A stretch of DNA of 38,730 nt from positions 1 to 38,730 of the forward strand of contig NZ_VYKI01000034.1 in assembly GCF_008710035.1 (NCBI RefSeq), in the 5' to 3' direction. The notes under the pieces are model-generated. The model saw only the letters and a program-made list of their open reading frames with translations. It was not told the DNA's origin and searched no databases. This document shows, in pieces, positions 10,842 to 18,565 of the stretch (within the stretch, counting starts at the first letter, position 1; each line of letters starts with the position of its first letter). The position numbers and the translations under genes are program-made. This stretch comes from Stenotrophomonas cyclobalanopsidis (GTDB taxonomy: Bacteria; Pseudomonadota; Gammaproteobacteria; Xanthomonadales; Xanthomonadaceae).

Positions 10842-10914
10842 TTCCCGCGCAGGAATCTGGCCGCTTTCGCGGCCGACCTGCGTATCCCTGTTGGCAGCCC
10901 GGTGGAGACCGGGC
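10840..10914 (+). other. Three consecutive stem-loops between the VOC gene and hmgL
   Basis: Perfect hairpins at 10840-10857 (GATTCC/GGAATC), 10859-10874 (GGCCGC-TTTC-GCGGCC) and 10897-10914 (GCCCGGT-GGAG-ACCGGGC). None has a T-tract, so they are not classical intrinsic terminators. The first overlaps the VOC stop codon. They could stabilise or split the message. Confidence 0.5.
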
Positions 10915-10988
10915 CGCCCCCGCTCTCCAGGACCCCCCGTGATCGCATCCGCTTCCGCACCTGCCGCCCGCCCCACCCCGCCCGCCAT

Positions 10989-10993
10989 GGAGG
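10989..10993 (+). promoter_or_regulatory. Strong ribosome binding site of hmgL
   Basis: GGAGG seven bases before ATG 11001. It fixes the start of HMG-CoA lyase and rules out the longer in-frame reading that begins at 10902. Confidence 0.8.
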
Positions 10994-11000
10994 TGCACCG

Positions 11001-11894
11001 ATGAGCGATTTCGTCCGCATCGTCGAAGTAGGCCCGCGTGACGGTCTGCAGAACGAAAAGCAGGCGGTGGCCACCGCCGACAAGATCGCCCTGATCGACC
11101 GCCTGTCCGCCACCGGCCTGCGCACCATCGAAGCGACCAGCTTCGTCAGCCCGCGCTGGGTGCCACAGCTGTCCGATGCGGCCGAGGTCTACGCCGGCAT
11201 CGACCGCCGCGCCGGCATCGCCTACCCGGTGCTGGTGCCCAACGAGCAGGGCTATGACCGGGCGCGTGCCGTCGGCGTGCAGGAAGTGGCGGTGTTCACC
11301 GCCGCCTCCGAGGCCTTCAACCGCACGAACACCAATGCCGGCATCGACGAATCGCTGGCCCGCTTCGCACCGATCCTGCGCCGCGCTGCCAAGGACGGGG
11401 TGCGCGTGCGCGGCTACGTCTCGACCGTGCTCGGGTGCCCCTACCAGGGGGAAGTGCCGCTGGCCGACGTGGTGCGCGTCGCGCGCGCCCTGCATGACAT
11501 GGGCTGCTACGAAATCTCGCTGGGCGACACCATCGGCGTCGGCACCCCGCACAAGGCGCGGGCCATGCTGAAAGCGGTCGCCGACGAGATCCCGATGGAC
11601 GCCCTGGCCGTGCACTTCCACGACACCTACGGCCAGGCCATCGCCAACATCGCCAGCTGCCTGGACGAAGGCGTGCGCGTGGTCGACAGCGCGGTGTCCG
11701 GCGCCGGCGGCTGCCCCTATGCCAAGGGCGCCAGCGGCAACGTGGCCAGCGAGGACGTGGTCTACCTGCTGCAGGGCCTGGGCCTGGAATGCGGCGTGGA
11801 CCTGCCGGCCCTGGCCGAAACCGGGCGCTGGCTGGCCGGCCTGCTCGGTCGCGCCACCGCAAGCCGGGTCGGGCAGGCCCTGGCGGCGACATGA
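11001..11894 (+). CDS. hmgL: Hydroxymethylglutaryl-CoA lyase
   Basis: A 297-residue TIM-barrel lyase of the HMGL-like/DRE-TIM group that splits HMG-CoA into acetoacetate and acetyl-CoA, the last step of leucine breakdown. The N-terminal VEVGPRDGLQNE carries the catalytic Arg and metal-binding Asp. LAVHFHDTYGQAIANI supplies the His ligands. SGAGGCPYAKGASGN holds the catalytic loop Cys of the family signature. The ATG at 11001 has a strong GGAGG. Its stop overlaps the start of the next gene (ATGA), coupling it to a cyclic-di-GMP protein. Acyl-CoA dehydrogenase and methylcrotonyl-CoA carboxylase genes of the pathway are not in this window. Confidence 0.94.
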   Translation: MSDFVRIVEVGPRDGLQNEKQAVATADKIALIDRLSATGLRTIEATSFVSPRWVPQLSDAAEVYAGIDRRAGIAYPVLVPNEQGYDRARAVGVQEVAVFTAASEAFNRTNTNAGIDESLARFAPILRRAAKDGVRVRGYVSTVLGCPYQGEVPLADVVRVARALHDMGCYEISLGDTIGVGTPHKARAMLKAVADEIPMDALAVHFHDTYGQAIANIASCLDEGVRVVDSAVSGAGGCPYAKGASGNVASEDVVYLLQGLGLECGVDLPALAETGRWLAGLLGRATASRVGQALAAT

Positions 11895-14484
11895 ACGACA
11901 GCGGCCCGCGCGACGTCCCGGCCTACGGCGAAGCATCCGCCGTGACCGACGACGCGCTGGCCGCACTGCAGGCCGCGCTGGCGGGCGCCCCGCCCGCCGC
12001 GCAGGCAAGACTGCTGCGCCAGGCGATGGAAGCACTGATCGACGCCCGCCTGCGCATGGGCGAGGCACAGGAACGCTACGCCGCCCTGTTCGATGCGGTG
12101 CCCGACCCGGTCAGCATCCTCAGCGCCGACGGCGTGGTGCTGGACGTCAACCGCGCCGGCGTCCACGCCTACGACCGTCCACGCGAGGCGATCGTCGGCC
12201 AGCCGATCGAACTGCTCAATCCCGACCTGCCAAGCGACCACCTTCAGCCGGTCTGGGAAGCGCTGAACCGCGGTGACACTTATGTCATCGAAGTGACCAA
12301 CATGCGCGGTGATGGCAGCCGCTTCCCGGTGGAGGTGCATTCGGCCGGCTTCCAGGACCATGGCCAGCCCTGCATCGTGGCCGTCGCGCGCGACCTGAGC
12401 GGCCGCTGGCGTGCCGAATCGCGCTACCGCCTGCTGATGGAATCGATCGACAAGGGCGTGATCCTGTTCGACCGCACCCTGCGGGTGATCTCGGCCAACC
12501 CGGCCGCGCACCGCATCCTCGGCATCGCCAGCAATGGCAATCCCTTCGACACCCTGCTCGACCCCGAGGCCTGGCTGATCGTCGACGAGCATGGCAACAC
12601 CCTCACCCAGGCACAGTGGCCGGCCATCCGCTGCTTCCAGGCCGGGCGGGTCATCCGCAGCACGATCATCGGCCTGTACCACCGCCCGCGCGGGCGCATG
12701 CTGTGGCTGTCGACCACCAACGTGCCGGTATTCGGCACCGGCTGCGACCAGGCCGACCATGTCTATTCGATGTTCAGCGACATCACCGAGCTGAAGCGCA
12801 ACAACCTGCTGTTCGCGCGGGCGCAATCGCTGGCCCACATCGGCGGCTGGGAATGGGACCGCAGCCTGCAGCGCCTGTACCTGACCGACGAAGCACGACG
12901 CATCGTCGGCCAGCCCGACGACCTGCAGGACATGACCGACCTGCTCGACTGCCTGCGCAGTGATGACCGCGCCTCACTGCAGCAGGCCCTGGCCGACACC
13001 ATCGAACACCGCAGCAGCTTCGGCCTGGAAATGCAGGGCCAGCGCCGCGACGGCCACTCGTTCTGGATCCGGATGATCGGCGAGGTCTCCACCGGCGACG
13101 TCGATGCCGCGCGCATCACCGGCACCGTGCAGGACATCACCGAACGCAAGCAGGCCGAAGAGACCCTGCGCGTGCAGGCGCGCACCGACCCGCTGACCGG
13201 CATCATGAACCGCGACGCGGTGCTTACCGACCTCGGCGTGCGCATGGGCAGCCCGGGCCACGACCGGGTGGCGGTGCTGTACATCGACCTGGACCGCTTC
13301 AAGGTGGTCAACGACCTGCTCGGCCACAACGCCGGCGACGGGCTGCTGATCGAAGCGACCCGGCGCATCGCCACGGCCATCGGTACCGAAGGCCTGCTCG
13401 CCCGCTTCGGTGGCGACGAGTTCCTGGTGCTCTGCGACCTGCGCGACCAGCCAGACCAGGCCGAGCAGCTGGCCGAGCGCATCACCGCCGCGTTCTCCTC
13501 GCCCTTCCAGCTGGGCAGCGACGAATTCCAGGTCACCGCCAGCATCGGCATCGCCAAGGCCCCGGGCGACGGCGACCGCCCGCAGCAGCTGATCCAGAAC
13601 GCCGACACCGCCATGTACGAGTGCAAGCGCCGCACCCGCAACGGCTGGCACGTGTTCTCCCAGGAACTGGCCGAGCGCCAGAACGACCGCCTGCAGATCG
13701 AGAGCCGGCTGCACAAGGCGCTGGACGGCGATGAGTTCCGCCTGGTCTACCAACCCCAGATCAACCTGCGCACCGGCGCCATCATCGGCTGCGAGGCGTT
13801 GATGCGCTGGCACAACGGCCAGCTGGGTCAGATGCGCCCGGACCTGTTCATCGGCCACGCCGAGCACACCGGCGACATCGTGCGGATCGGCCAGTGGGCG
13901 CTGCGCGAGGCCTGCCGGCAGGTGCGGCAATGGCAGGATGATGGCCTGGAGACGATGCGGGTGGCGGTCAACGTGTCCTGGCGGCAGTTCGTCGGCGAGG
14001 ACCTGGCCCGCTGGGTACGCCAGGCGCTGGACGAGTTCGAGCTGCCCGGTACGGTGCTGGAACTGGAGTTCACCGAGCGGGTGCTGATCGAGGACGCGCC
14101 GGACACCCTGCGCACCTTTGCCCGCCTGCGCGAGATGGGCGTGATGCTGACCATCGACGATTTCGGCGAGGGCTACAGCGCGCTGAACTACCTGCGCCGG
14201 CTGCCGATCCACGGCCTGAAGCTGAGCCAGCTCTTCGTCGAGGGCATCCCGCACAACCGTTCGGACGTGGCGGTGTGCGAGGCGGTCTGCGCGATCGCCC
14301 GCAGCCTGGGCCTGGAGGTGGTGGCCGAGGGCGTGGAAACCGAAGCGCAGCGCCAGTGCCTGCTGGGCCTGGGGGTGACCATCGGCCAAGGATTCCGTTT
14401 GCCCCGGGCCTGCCCGCCGGCGAGTTCGAGCGGCGGCTGCGCGGGCGCGAGCCGCCCGGCATGGCCCGCGGCGTCGCCGAGTAG
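11891..14484 (+). CDS. PAS-PAS-PAS-GGDEF-EAL cyclic-di-GMP protein, frameshifted near the 3' end
   Basis: Starts at ATG 11891 overlapping the hmgL stop. Three PAS-like sensor domains (about residues 60-175, 177-300, 312-420) are followed by GGDEF (RFGGDEF at about 505-511) and EAL (E635-A-L). No transmembrane segment is seen, so it is probably cytosolic. The GGDEF motif is intact, with no RxxD inhibitory site just before it. In EAL the catalytic-type motifs CEALMRW, NVS, ELEFTERV, DDFGEGYS and EGVE are present, but the usual L-K-I-D reads LKLS. After IGQGF the frame goes wrong near 14395-14397. Restoring one base gives the expected FLFAPGLPAGEFERRL tail and a stop at 14482-14484 (864 residues). 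Read as given, the frame runs to 14569 (892 residues) through two SMAGs. The break lies after the conserved Gln, so activity may survive. Confidence 0.85.
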
Positions 14485-14502
14485 CGTCGAGCTTGCTCGA
14501 CT
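14481..14502 (+). repeat. SMAG palindrome (GTCGAGC stem) that supplies a stop codon
   Basis: GTAG (14481-14484) plus a GTCGAGC-TT-GCTCGAC palindrome. Its TAG is the stop codon of the frame-corrected GGDEF-EAL gene. It is the left member of a convergent pair. Confidence 0.85.
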
Positions 14503-14508
14503 GCTCTG

Positions 14509-14518
14509 CCCCCCCCCC
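14509..14518 (+). repeat. Poly-C tract (10 bases)
   Basis: Ten consecutive C between the paired SMAGs. It is a potential slippage site and lies inside the read-through tail of the frameshifted GGDEF-EAL gene. Confidence 0.9.
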
Positions 14519-14540
14519 AGTCGAGCAAGCTCGACTCTAC
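14519..14540 (-). repeat. SMAG palindrome (GTCGAGC stem)
   Basis: AGTCGAGC-AA-GCTCGACT followed by CTAC. It is nearly identical to 7169-7190 and pairs with 14481-14502. Confidence 0.85.
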
Positions 14541-14591
14541 CGCCCCTGCCCGATTGCAGCAGCGCATAACAGCGCGCGCCGTGGCTTCCGT

Positions 14592-14597
14592 TAGAAT
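14592..14597 (+). promoter_or_regulatory. Candidate -10 box for the SDR gene
   Basis: TAGAAT thirty bases before the ATG at 14628, inside the 87-base gap after the SMAG pair. The -35 region is poor, so this is tentative. Confidence 0.35.
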
Positions 14598-14627
14598 CGG
14601 CGGTTCTCGAACCTGCAGGACCGTTCA

Positions 14628-15398
14628 ATGCAGCTGTCTTCCGTACGTGCCGTGATCACCGGCGGCGTTTCCGGCCTCGGCCTGGCCGTGGCCCAGCACC
14701 TGGTCGCCAACGGCGGCAAGGTGGCCCTGTTCGATCTCAACGACGACAAGGGCGCGGCCGCCGTGGCCGAGCTGGGCGCCGACTCGGTCCACTACTTCAA
14801 CGTCAACGTCAGCGATGAGGCGGCCGTGGCCGCGGCCATCGACCAGGCCCACGACTTCCTCGGCGGCCTGAACGTGGCGATGAACTGCGCCGGCATCCTC
14901 GGCGCCGGCCGCGTGCTGGGCAAAGAGGGTCCGATGCCGCTGGCCGGCTTCCAGGGCACGGTGATGGTCAACTTGGTGGGCAGCTTCAACGTGGCCAAGG
15001 CCGCGGCCAACCGCATGCAGCACAACGAGGCCGGCGACGACGGCGAGCGCGGCGTGATCATCAATACCGCCAGCATCGCCGCCTACGAAGGCCAGATCGG
15101 CCAGGCCGCCTATGCCGCCAGCAAGGGCGGCGTGGTCTCGATGACCCTGCCGATGGCCCGCGAGCTCTCGCGTTTCGGCATCCGCGTCAATACCATCGCC
15201 CCTGGCGTGTTCTGGACGCCGATGGTGGACGGCATGCCCGAGGCCGTGCAGCAGTCGCTGGCCGCCTCCATCCCGTTCCCGCCGCGCCTGGGCAAACCGG
15301 ATGACTTCGCCAGCCTGGTCGGCTTCATCCTCGGCAACACCTATCTCAACGGCGAGACCATCCGCCTGGACGGCGCTACCCGCCTCGCTCCGAAGTGA
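14628..15398 (+). CDS. 3-hydroxyacyl-CoA dehydrogenase-type SDR (HSD17B10-like)
   Basis: A 256-residue classical short-chain dehydrogenase. The NAD-binding TGGVSGLG lies near residues 11-18, with Asp in LFDLND favouring NAD over NADP. The NCAG motif is near 85. Catalytic Ser is in INTASIAAYEG, and Tyr/Lys are in QAAYAASKGG. The long insertion before the active site (MPLAGFQGTVMVNLVGSFNVAKAAANRM) and the VNTIAPGVFWTPM segment resemble type II 3-hydroxyacyl-CoA / 2-methyl-3-hydroxybutyryl-CoA dehydrogenases of isoleucine and fatty-acid breakdown. The acyl-CoA gene neighbours upstream fit this. The exact acyl chain cannot be read from sequence. Confidence 0.88.
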   Translation: MQLSSVRAVITGGVSGLGLAVAQHLVANGGKVALFDLNDDKGAAAVAELGADSVHYFNVNVSDEAAVAAAIDQAHDFLGGLNVAMNCAGILGAGRVLGKEGPMPLAGFQGTVMVNLVGSFNVAKAAANRMQHNEAGDDGERGVIINTASIAAYEGQIGQAAYAASKGGVVSMTLPMARELSRFGIRVNTIAPGVFWTPMVDGMPEAVQQSLAASIPFPPRLGKPDDFASLVGFILGNTYLNGETIRLDGATRLAPK

Positions 15399-15405
15399 TT
15401 CCCCC

Positions 15406-15424
15406 GGGCGCCGGGACGGCGCCC
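15406..15424 (+). other. Hairpin between the SDR gene and efpL
   Basis: GGGCGCCG-GGA-CGGCGCCC, an eight-base-pair perfect stem just after the SDR stop. No T-run follows, so a terminator role is uncertain; it could limit read-through into efpL. Confidence 0.5.
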
Positions 15425-15446
15425 ACCCCCAACGACCAACAACATC

Positions 15447-16013
15447 ATGAAAGCCAACGACATCAAGAAGGGCAACGTCGTCGAGTACAACAACGGCGTT
15501 TACCAGATCCGCGACATCGAGCGCAGCTCGCCGCAGGGCCGCGGCGGCAACGTCCGCTTCCGCTTCATCATGTACAGCGTGCCGGGCGGCAACAAGCTCG
15601 ATGCCAGCTTCGATGCCGACGACAACCTGGTCGAAGTCGAACTGCTGCGCCGCCAGTCCACCTACTCGTACAAGGACGGCGATGCGTTCGTGTTCCTCGA
15701 TGACGAGGACTACACCCCCTACACCCTCGACGCCGACGTGATCGGTGACGACGCCGGCTACATCACCGACGGCCTGACCGGCATCTACGTGCAGGTCATC
15801 GACGAGCAGCCGGTGGCGATCCAGCTGCCCGCCTCGGTCGTGCTGGAAGTGATCGAGACCCCGCCGGAACTGAAGGGCGGCACCGCCACCAAGCGCCCGA
15901 AGCCGGCCAAGCTCAACACCGGCATCGAAATCATGGTGCCGGAGTACATCGCCAACGGTGAACGCGTGCTGGTGAACACCGCCACCGGCGAATTCGCCGG
16001 CCGTGCGGACTAA
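15447..16013 (+). CDS. efpL: Elongation factor P-like protein EfpL (YeiP)
   Basis: A 188-residue three-domain EF-P family protein that acts at the ribosomal peptidyl-transferase centre to relieve stalling on proline-rich and related motifs. The KOW-like domain I begins MKANDIKKGNVVEYNNG. Its tip loop is ERSSPQGRGG, with Arg at residue 32 where E. coli EfpL has Arg33; canonical EF-P has a modified Lys at this place. Domain II contains DGDAFVFLDDEDYTPYTLD, matching YeiP (VFMDKEDYTPYTF). The protein ends in GRAD, like YeiP. This makes it the EfpL branch rather than EF-P. The start is ATG 15447, 48 bases after the SDR stop. Confidence 0.9.
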   Translation: MKANDIKKGNVVEYNNGVYQIRDIERSSPQGRGGNVRFRFIMYSVPGGNKLDASFDADDNLVEVELLRRQSTYSYKDGDAFVFLDDEDYTPYTLDADVIGDDAGYITDGLTGIYVQVIDEQPVAIQLPASVVLEVIETPPELKGGTATKRPKPAKLNTGIEIMVPEYIANGERVLVNTATGEFAGRAD

Positions 16014-16020
16014 GCACCCC

Positions 16021-16044
16021 GCGCCGGGCATGGCCCGGCGCTAC
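16021..16044 (-). repeat. SMAG palindrome (CGCCGGGC stem)
   Basis: Palindrome ending CTAC at 16041-16044. With 16053-16076 it forms a divergent pair, GTAG ends facing each other, between the convergent efpL and lipoprotein genes. Confidence 0.85.
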
Positions 16045-16052
16045 CGCCGTCT

Positions 16053-16076
16053 GTAGAGCCGAGCCCATGCTCGGCT
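16053..16076 (+). repeat. SMAG palindrome (AGCCGAG stem)
   Basis: GTAG followed by AGCCGAG-CCCATG-CTCGGCT. It lies at the 3' end of the lipoprotein gene. Confidence 0.85.
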
Positions 16077-16090
16077 CCACAGAACTGCGC

Positions 16091-16555
16091 TTATTTGGCG
16101 CCGAAGTTTCCGCAGCCATGGTACTGGTGCGCGCCGATGGTCAACATCGCCTTGGCCTCGAATGATTCGCCGCTCATGCCGTCCTGGCAGGTGGTGCGCT
16201 GGAAGCTCAGCTTGATGGGCGTGCCATCGGCGGCCTTGCCGGCCCAGCCATCGGCGCCCGCGGTGGGTGCGGCAACCTGGAAACGGCGCTCGCCATAGTC
16301 CACCTCGACCTGCAGGCCTGGCGCCTCGCCATCAACCACCGCCAGCCAGCCGGGTTCGTTGCCACTGGCACGGAACGCCGCAGTGCCTGCGCTGCCGTTG
16401 CCTTCGGTCTCGCTTGCGGCGGCACTGTTCGCCGCCGGCTCAGGCACAGGCGCTGGCAGGTCGGCGCTTGCCGCTGCGGCGGGCGCTGGTGCCGGCTGGC
16501 ACGCGGTGAGGATGATGCCCAGGGAGGCAGCCAACAGGCTGAGAGCTGTACGCAT
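16091..16555 (-). CDS. Predicted lipoprotein (COG3650-like)
   Basis: A 154-residue protein starting at ATG 16555. The signal sequence MRTALSLLAASLGIILTAC carries a lipobox L-T-A-C, so the mature protein begins at Cys19. A 50-residue Ala/Pro-rich linker follows. The C-terminal domain has FRASGNEPGWLAVV, VDYGERRF and a Cys pair (TTCQDGMSGESF and HGCGNFG) that may form a disulfide. The GNEPGW motif is one I associate with proteins labelled COG3650; no function is established. A start 54 bases upstream is open but would destroy the signal peptide. Confidence 0.75.
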   Translation of the reverse strand: MRTALSLLAASLGIILTACQPAPAPAAAASADLPAPVPEPAANSAAASETEGNGSAGTAAFRASGNEPGWLAVVDGEAPGLQVEVDYGERRFQVAAPTAGADGWAGKAADGTPIKLSFQRTTCQDGMSGESFEAKAMLTIGAHQYHGCGNFGAK

Positions 16556-16656
16556 CGCTCGACTCCTTGTCGATACTGCTGAGGACACCTGACCGTACCA
16601 CCTTGGCAACGGCAGGGCCTGAAAGCCGCCTGACCGCAGCCCCGCGCGCGCGACGA

Positions 16657-18408
16657 TCAGCGAACGGCCACGCCCGCTGCCTGCTCCCGCAGTCGATGCC
16701 CGAGGGCGGCCAGGTTGGCATCGATGTCATCCAGCTCCTGCCGTTGTCCGGCAGGCAGTTCTGCCCGCAGCTGCTGGCGCAGCGACTGCCAGGCGGGTAC
16801 GGCCGCGGCACTGGCAGCGGACACGGCCCCGGCAACCACGGCCTGTTCCTCGGCCAGCGGCAATCCGTAACCGGCTTCGGCCAGCAGCCGGCCTGGCCGC
16901 AGCCACTGCCCGCTTTGTTCCAGCAGGCCACGCAGCTGGGTGGTTGCCGGGCCATCCGGCGCCGCCAGCAGGCGACGCTTCAAGGTATCGCGCGCGCGCA
17001 GCTCGGCACGGCGCTGCGCGGCCTGCTCCAGCAGCAGCAATCCGGCACTGGCGCGCACATCCCCCTGCTGCAGCCACGGCGCGCGCTGCCGCGCGGGCAG
17101 CTTCAGCCAGCCGCGCACGTCTGCGGCCGGCAAAGCGATCTGTGCCGCCGCGACCGCAAACAGCTGCTGATAATGATCGCGAGCCGATGCGAAGTAGTAG
17201 CCCTGCGCCTGCGCACGGGCAGGATCATCCAGCACCTGCACATCCAGCACCTCCAGCCGCGCCAGACGGCGGCGCAGGCCACGCGGGCTCAGCTGGGCCA
17301 GGCCGGCCTCACCCAGACGCGGCACGCCGGCCTGCAGCAGCTTGGCCGTTTCCACCGCACAGTTGTTGCTGACGAAGTAATAGCGCCCGTCATAGCTCCA
17401 GTGCACCTGCGCGGTCCGCTCGAGCAGGCTGGCGATCTCGCTGCGGTCGAGCTTCAACGGCAACGACTGCAGGCCGCGCAGCTCGACCTTGGTGTACTCG
17501 TCCACCACCTGCTGCAGCGACAGCACGAACAGGCGCGAGGGGTAGCCCCCCGTCAGCCCACGCCAGTTGGAAATCTGCACGTCACCGACGAATGCGCGGA
17601 AGGACAGGACGCGGTGGTACTGCAGATCCAGCCGGCAGTCGGGCCCCGGCAAGCGGCCCGGGCGGCAGATCACCAGCCGCAGCATGCTGTGGCCCCAGCG
17701 GCTCATCGGCTGCGCACTACCCTCGGCGAACAGGTAGTCCACGGCATAGACGCGCGACGGGTCCAGCTGCAGCAGCGACGCGGCGCCCTCCTCCGCGTCG
17801 GCCTGGAGCAGCGGCACGGTACGCTCGCACTGCGGCGTCGGCAGCGACGGCGGCGTCCCGAAATGCTGCTGGTACCACTGCGCCACGGCCGGCCGGCGAC
17901 AGGCGAATTCGACATCGAGGACGAAGCGCTCGGCGTTCACCGCCAGGTACTCGGCGGGGTCCTGCAGTTCGTAGGGATCCGGGCTGCGGTCGCTGAAATG
18001 ATTGGCGCCACGCCCGAGGTGCCACGGCCTGCGCTGCCAGCCGGCCAGGTCGCGCCAGCGCGCGCTGCGCGACCAGTTCGCGCCGCTGCGGTCGGCAACG
18101 TGGGTCAGCTCATGGATCAGCGCGCTGCGGCGCGCACGGCGCGCACCGGCCTGGCTGTCATCCAGCAGGTCCAGGCGCAGGGCGATGCGCCCGGCGAATG
18201 CGCGGCCGTGTACCTGTGCCGGCAGATCATCGCGCCAGGACACCTGCACCTGCGCGGGCAACGCGCGCAGCAGGCCCTCAGGCAGCAGCGCCTGCACGTC
18301 ATCCAGCGTGTGCCGGGCGAGCTGCTGTTGCGGCTCGCTCAGTCCGGCCGGATCGAGCTGCAGGCGATCGGCGGCGTGCGCAGCATGCACGATCAGCAGT
18401 AGCGCCAC
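16657..18408 (-). CDS. Large periplasmic DUF4105 / Lnb-like protein
   Basis: About 583 residues if started at GTG 18408. A hydrophobic signal-like segment ALLLIVHAAHAA precedes the mature part. The central DUF4105 region shows SRWGHSMLRLVIC with the conserved Gly-His, followed by DLQYHRVLSFRAFVGDVQISNWRGLTGGYPS. SNNCAVETAKLLQAG holds the conserved Asn-Cys typical of a papain-like thiol centre. An N-terminal LIHELTHVAD is a possible HExxH metal site. DUF4105 domains were linked to lipoprotein N-acylation (Lnb) in Bacteroidota; whether that holds here is unknown. The start is uncertain: the reading frame stays open upstream but passes through SMAG repeats, and the signal peptide's front overlaps one. 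The next gene upstream on the strand encodes a DUF2388-like protein. Confidence 0.75.
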   Translation of the reverse strand: MALLLIVHAAHAADRLQLDPAGLSEPQQQLARHTLDDVQALLPEGLLRALPAQVQVSWRDDLPAQVHGRAFAGRIALRLDLLDDSQAGARRARRSALIHELTHVADRSGANWSRSARWRDLAGWQRRPWHLGRGANHFSDRSPDPYELQDPAEYLAVNAERFVLDVEFACRRPAVAQWYQQHFGTPPSLPTPQCERTVPLLQADAEEGAASLLQLDPSRVYAVDYLFAEGSAQPMSRWGHSMLRLVICRPGRLPGPDCRLDLQYHRVLSFRAFVGDVQISNWRGLTGGYPSRLFVLSLQQVVDEYTKVELRGLQSLPLKLDRSEIASLLERTAQVHWSYDGRYYFVSNNCAVETAKLLQAGVPRLGEAGLAQLSPRGLRRRLARLEVLDVQVLDDPARAQAQGYYFASARDHYQQLFAVAAAQIALPAADVRGWLKLPARQRAPWLQQGDVRASAGLLLLEQAAQRRAELRARDTLKRRLLAAPDGPATTQLRGLLEQSGQWLRPGRLLAEAGYGLPLAEEQAVVAGAVSAASAAAVPAWQSLRQQLRAELPAGQRQELDDIDANLAALGHRLREQAAGVAVR

Positions 18409-18420
18409 GCCATGCGTGGC
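18399..18420 (+). repeat. SMAG palindrome overlapping the DUF4105 gene start
   Basis: GTAG followed by CGCCACGC-CAT-GCGTGGC. On the minus strand it encodes the beginning (A-T-H-G-V-A-L) of the exported protein's signal region, including the candidate GTG start at 18406-18408. Confidence 0.75.
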
Positions 18421-18455
18421 TGCCGCGATCGACCGCCTGCGACCGGCGCGTTTCT

Positions 18456-18479
18456 GAAGCGCCGAGCCATGCTCGGCTG
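18456..18479 (+). repeat. SMAG-like palindrome with variant head (GAAG)
   Basis: GCCGAGC-CAT-GCTCGGC palindrome headed by GAAG rather than GTAG. It probably is a decayed SMAG and pairs with 18509-18531. Confidence 0.6.
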
Positions 18480-18508
18480 CCGTTGCCGTTCGTCCGCGTT
18501 GCAGGTCC

Positions 18509-18531
18509 AGCCGAGCATGGCTCGGCTCTAC
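18509..18531 (-). repeat. SMAG palindrome (AGCCGAGC stem)
   Basis: AGCCGAGC-AT-GGCTCGGCT overlapping palindrome followed by CTAC (18528-18531). It stands between the DUF4105 and DUF2388-like genes. Confidence 0.8.
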
Positions 18532-18565
18532 AGGGAGCGACGCCGGGCCTGGCACGCGATGTGGA

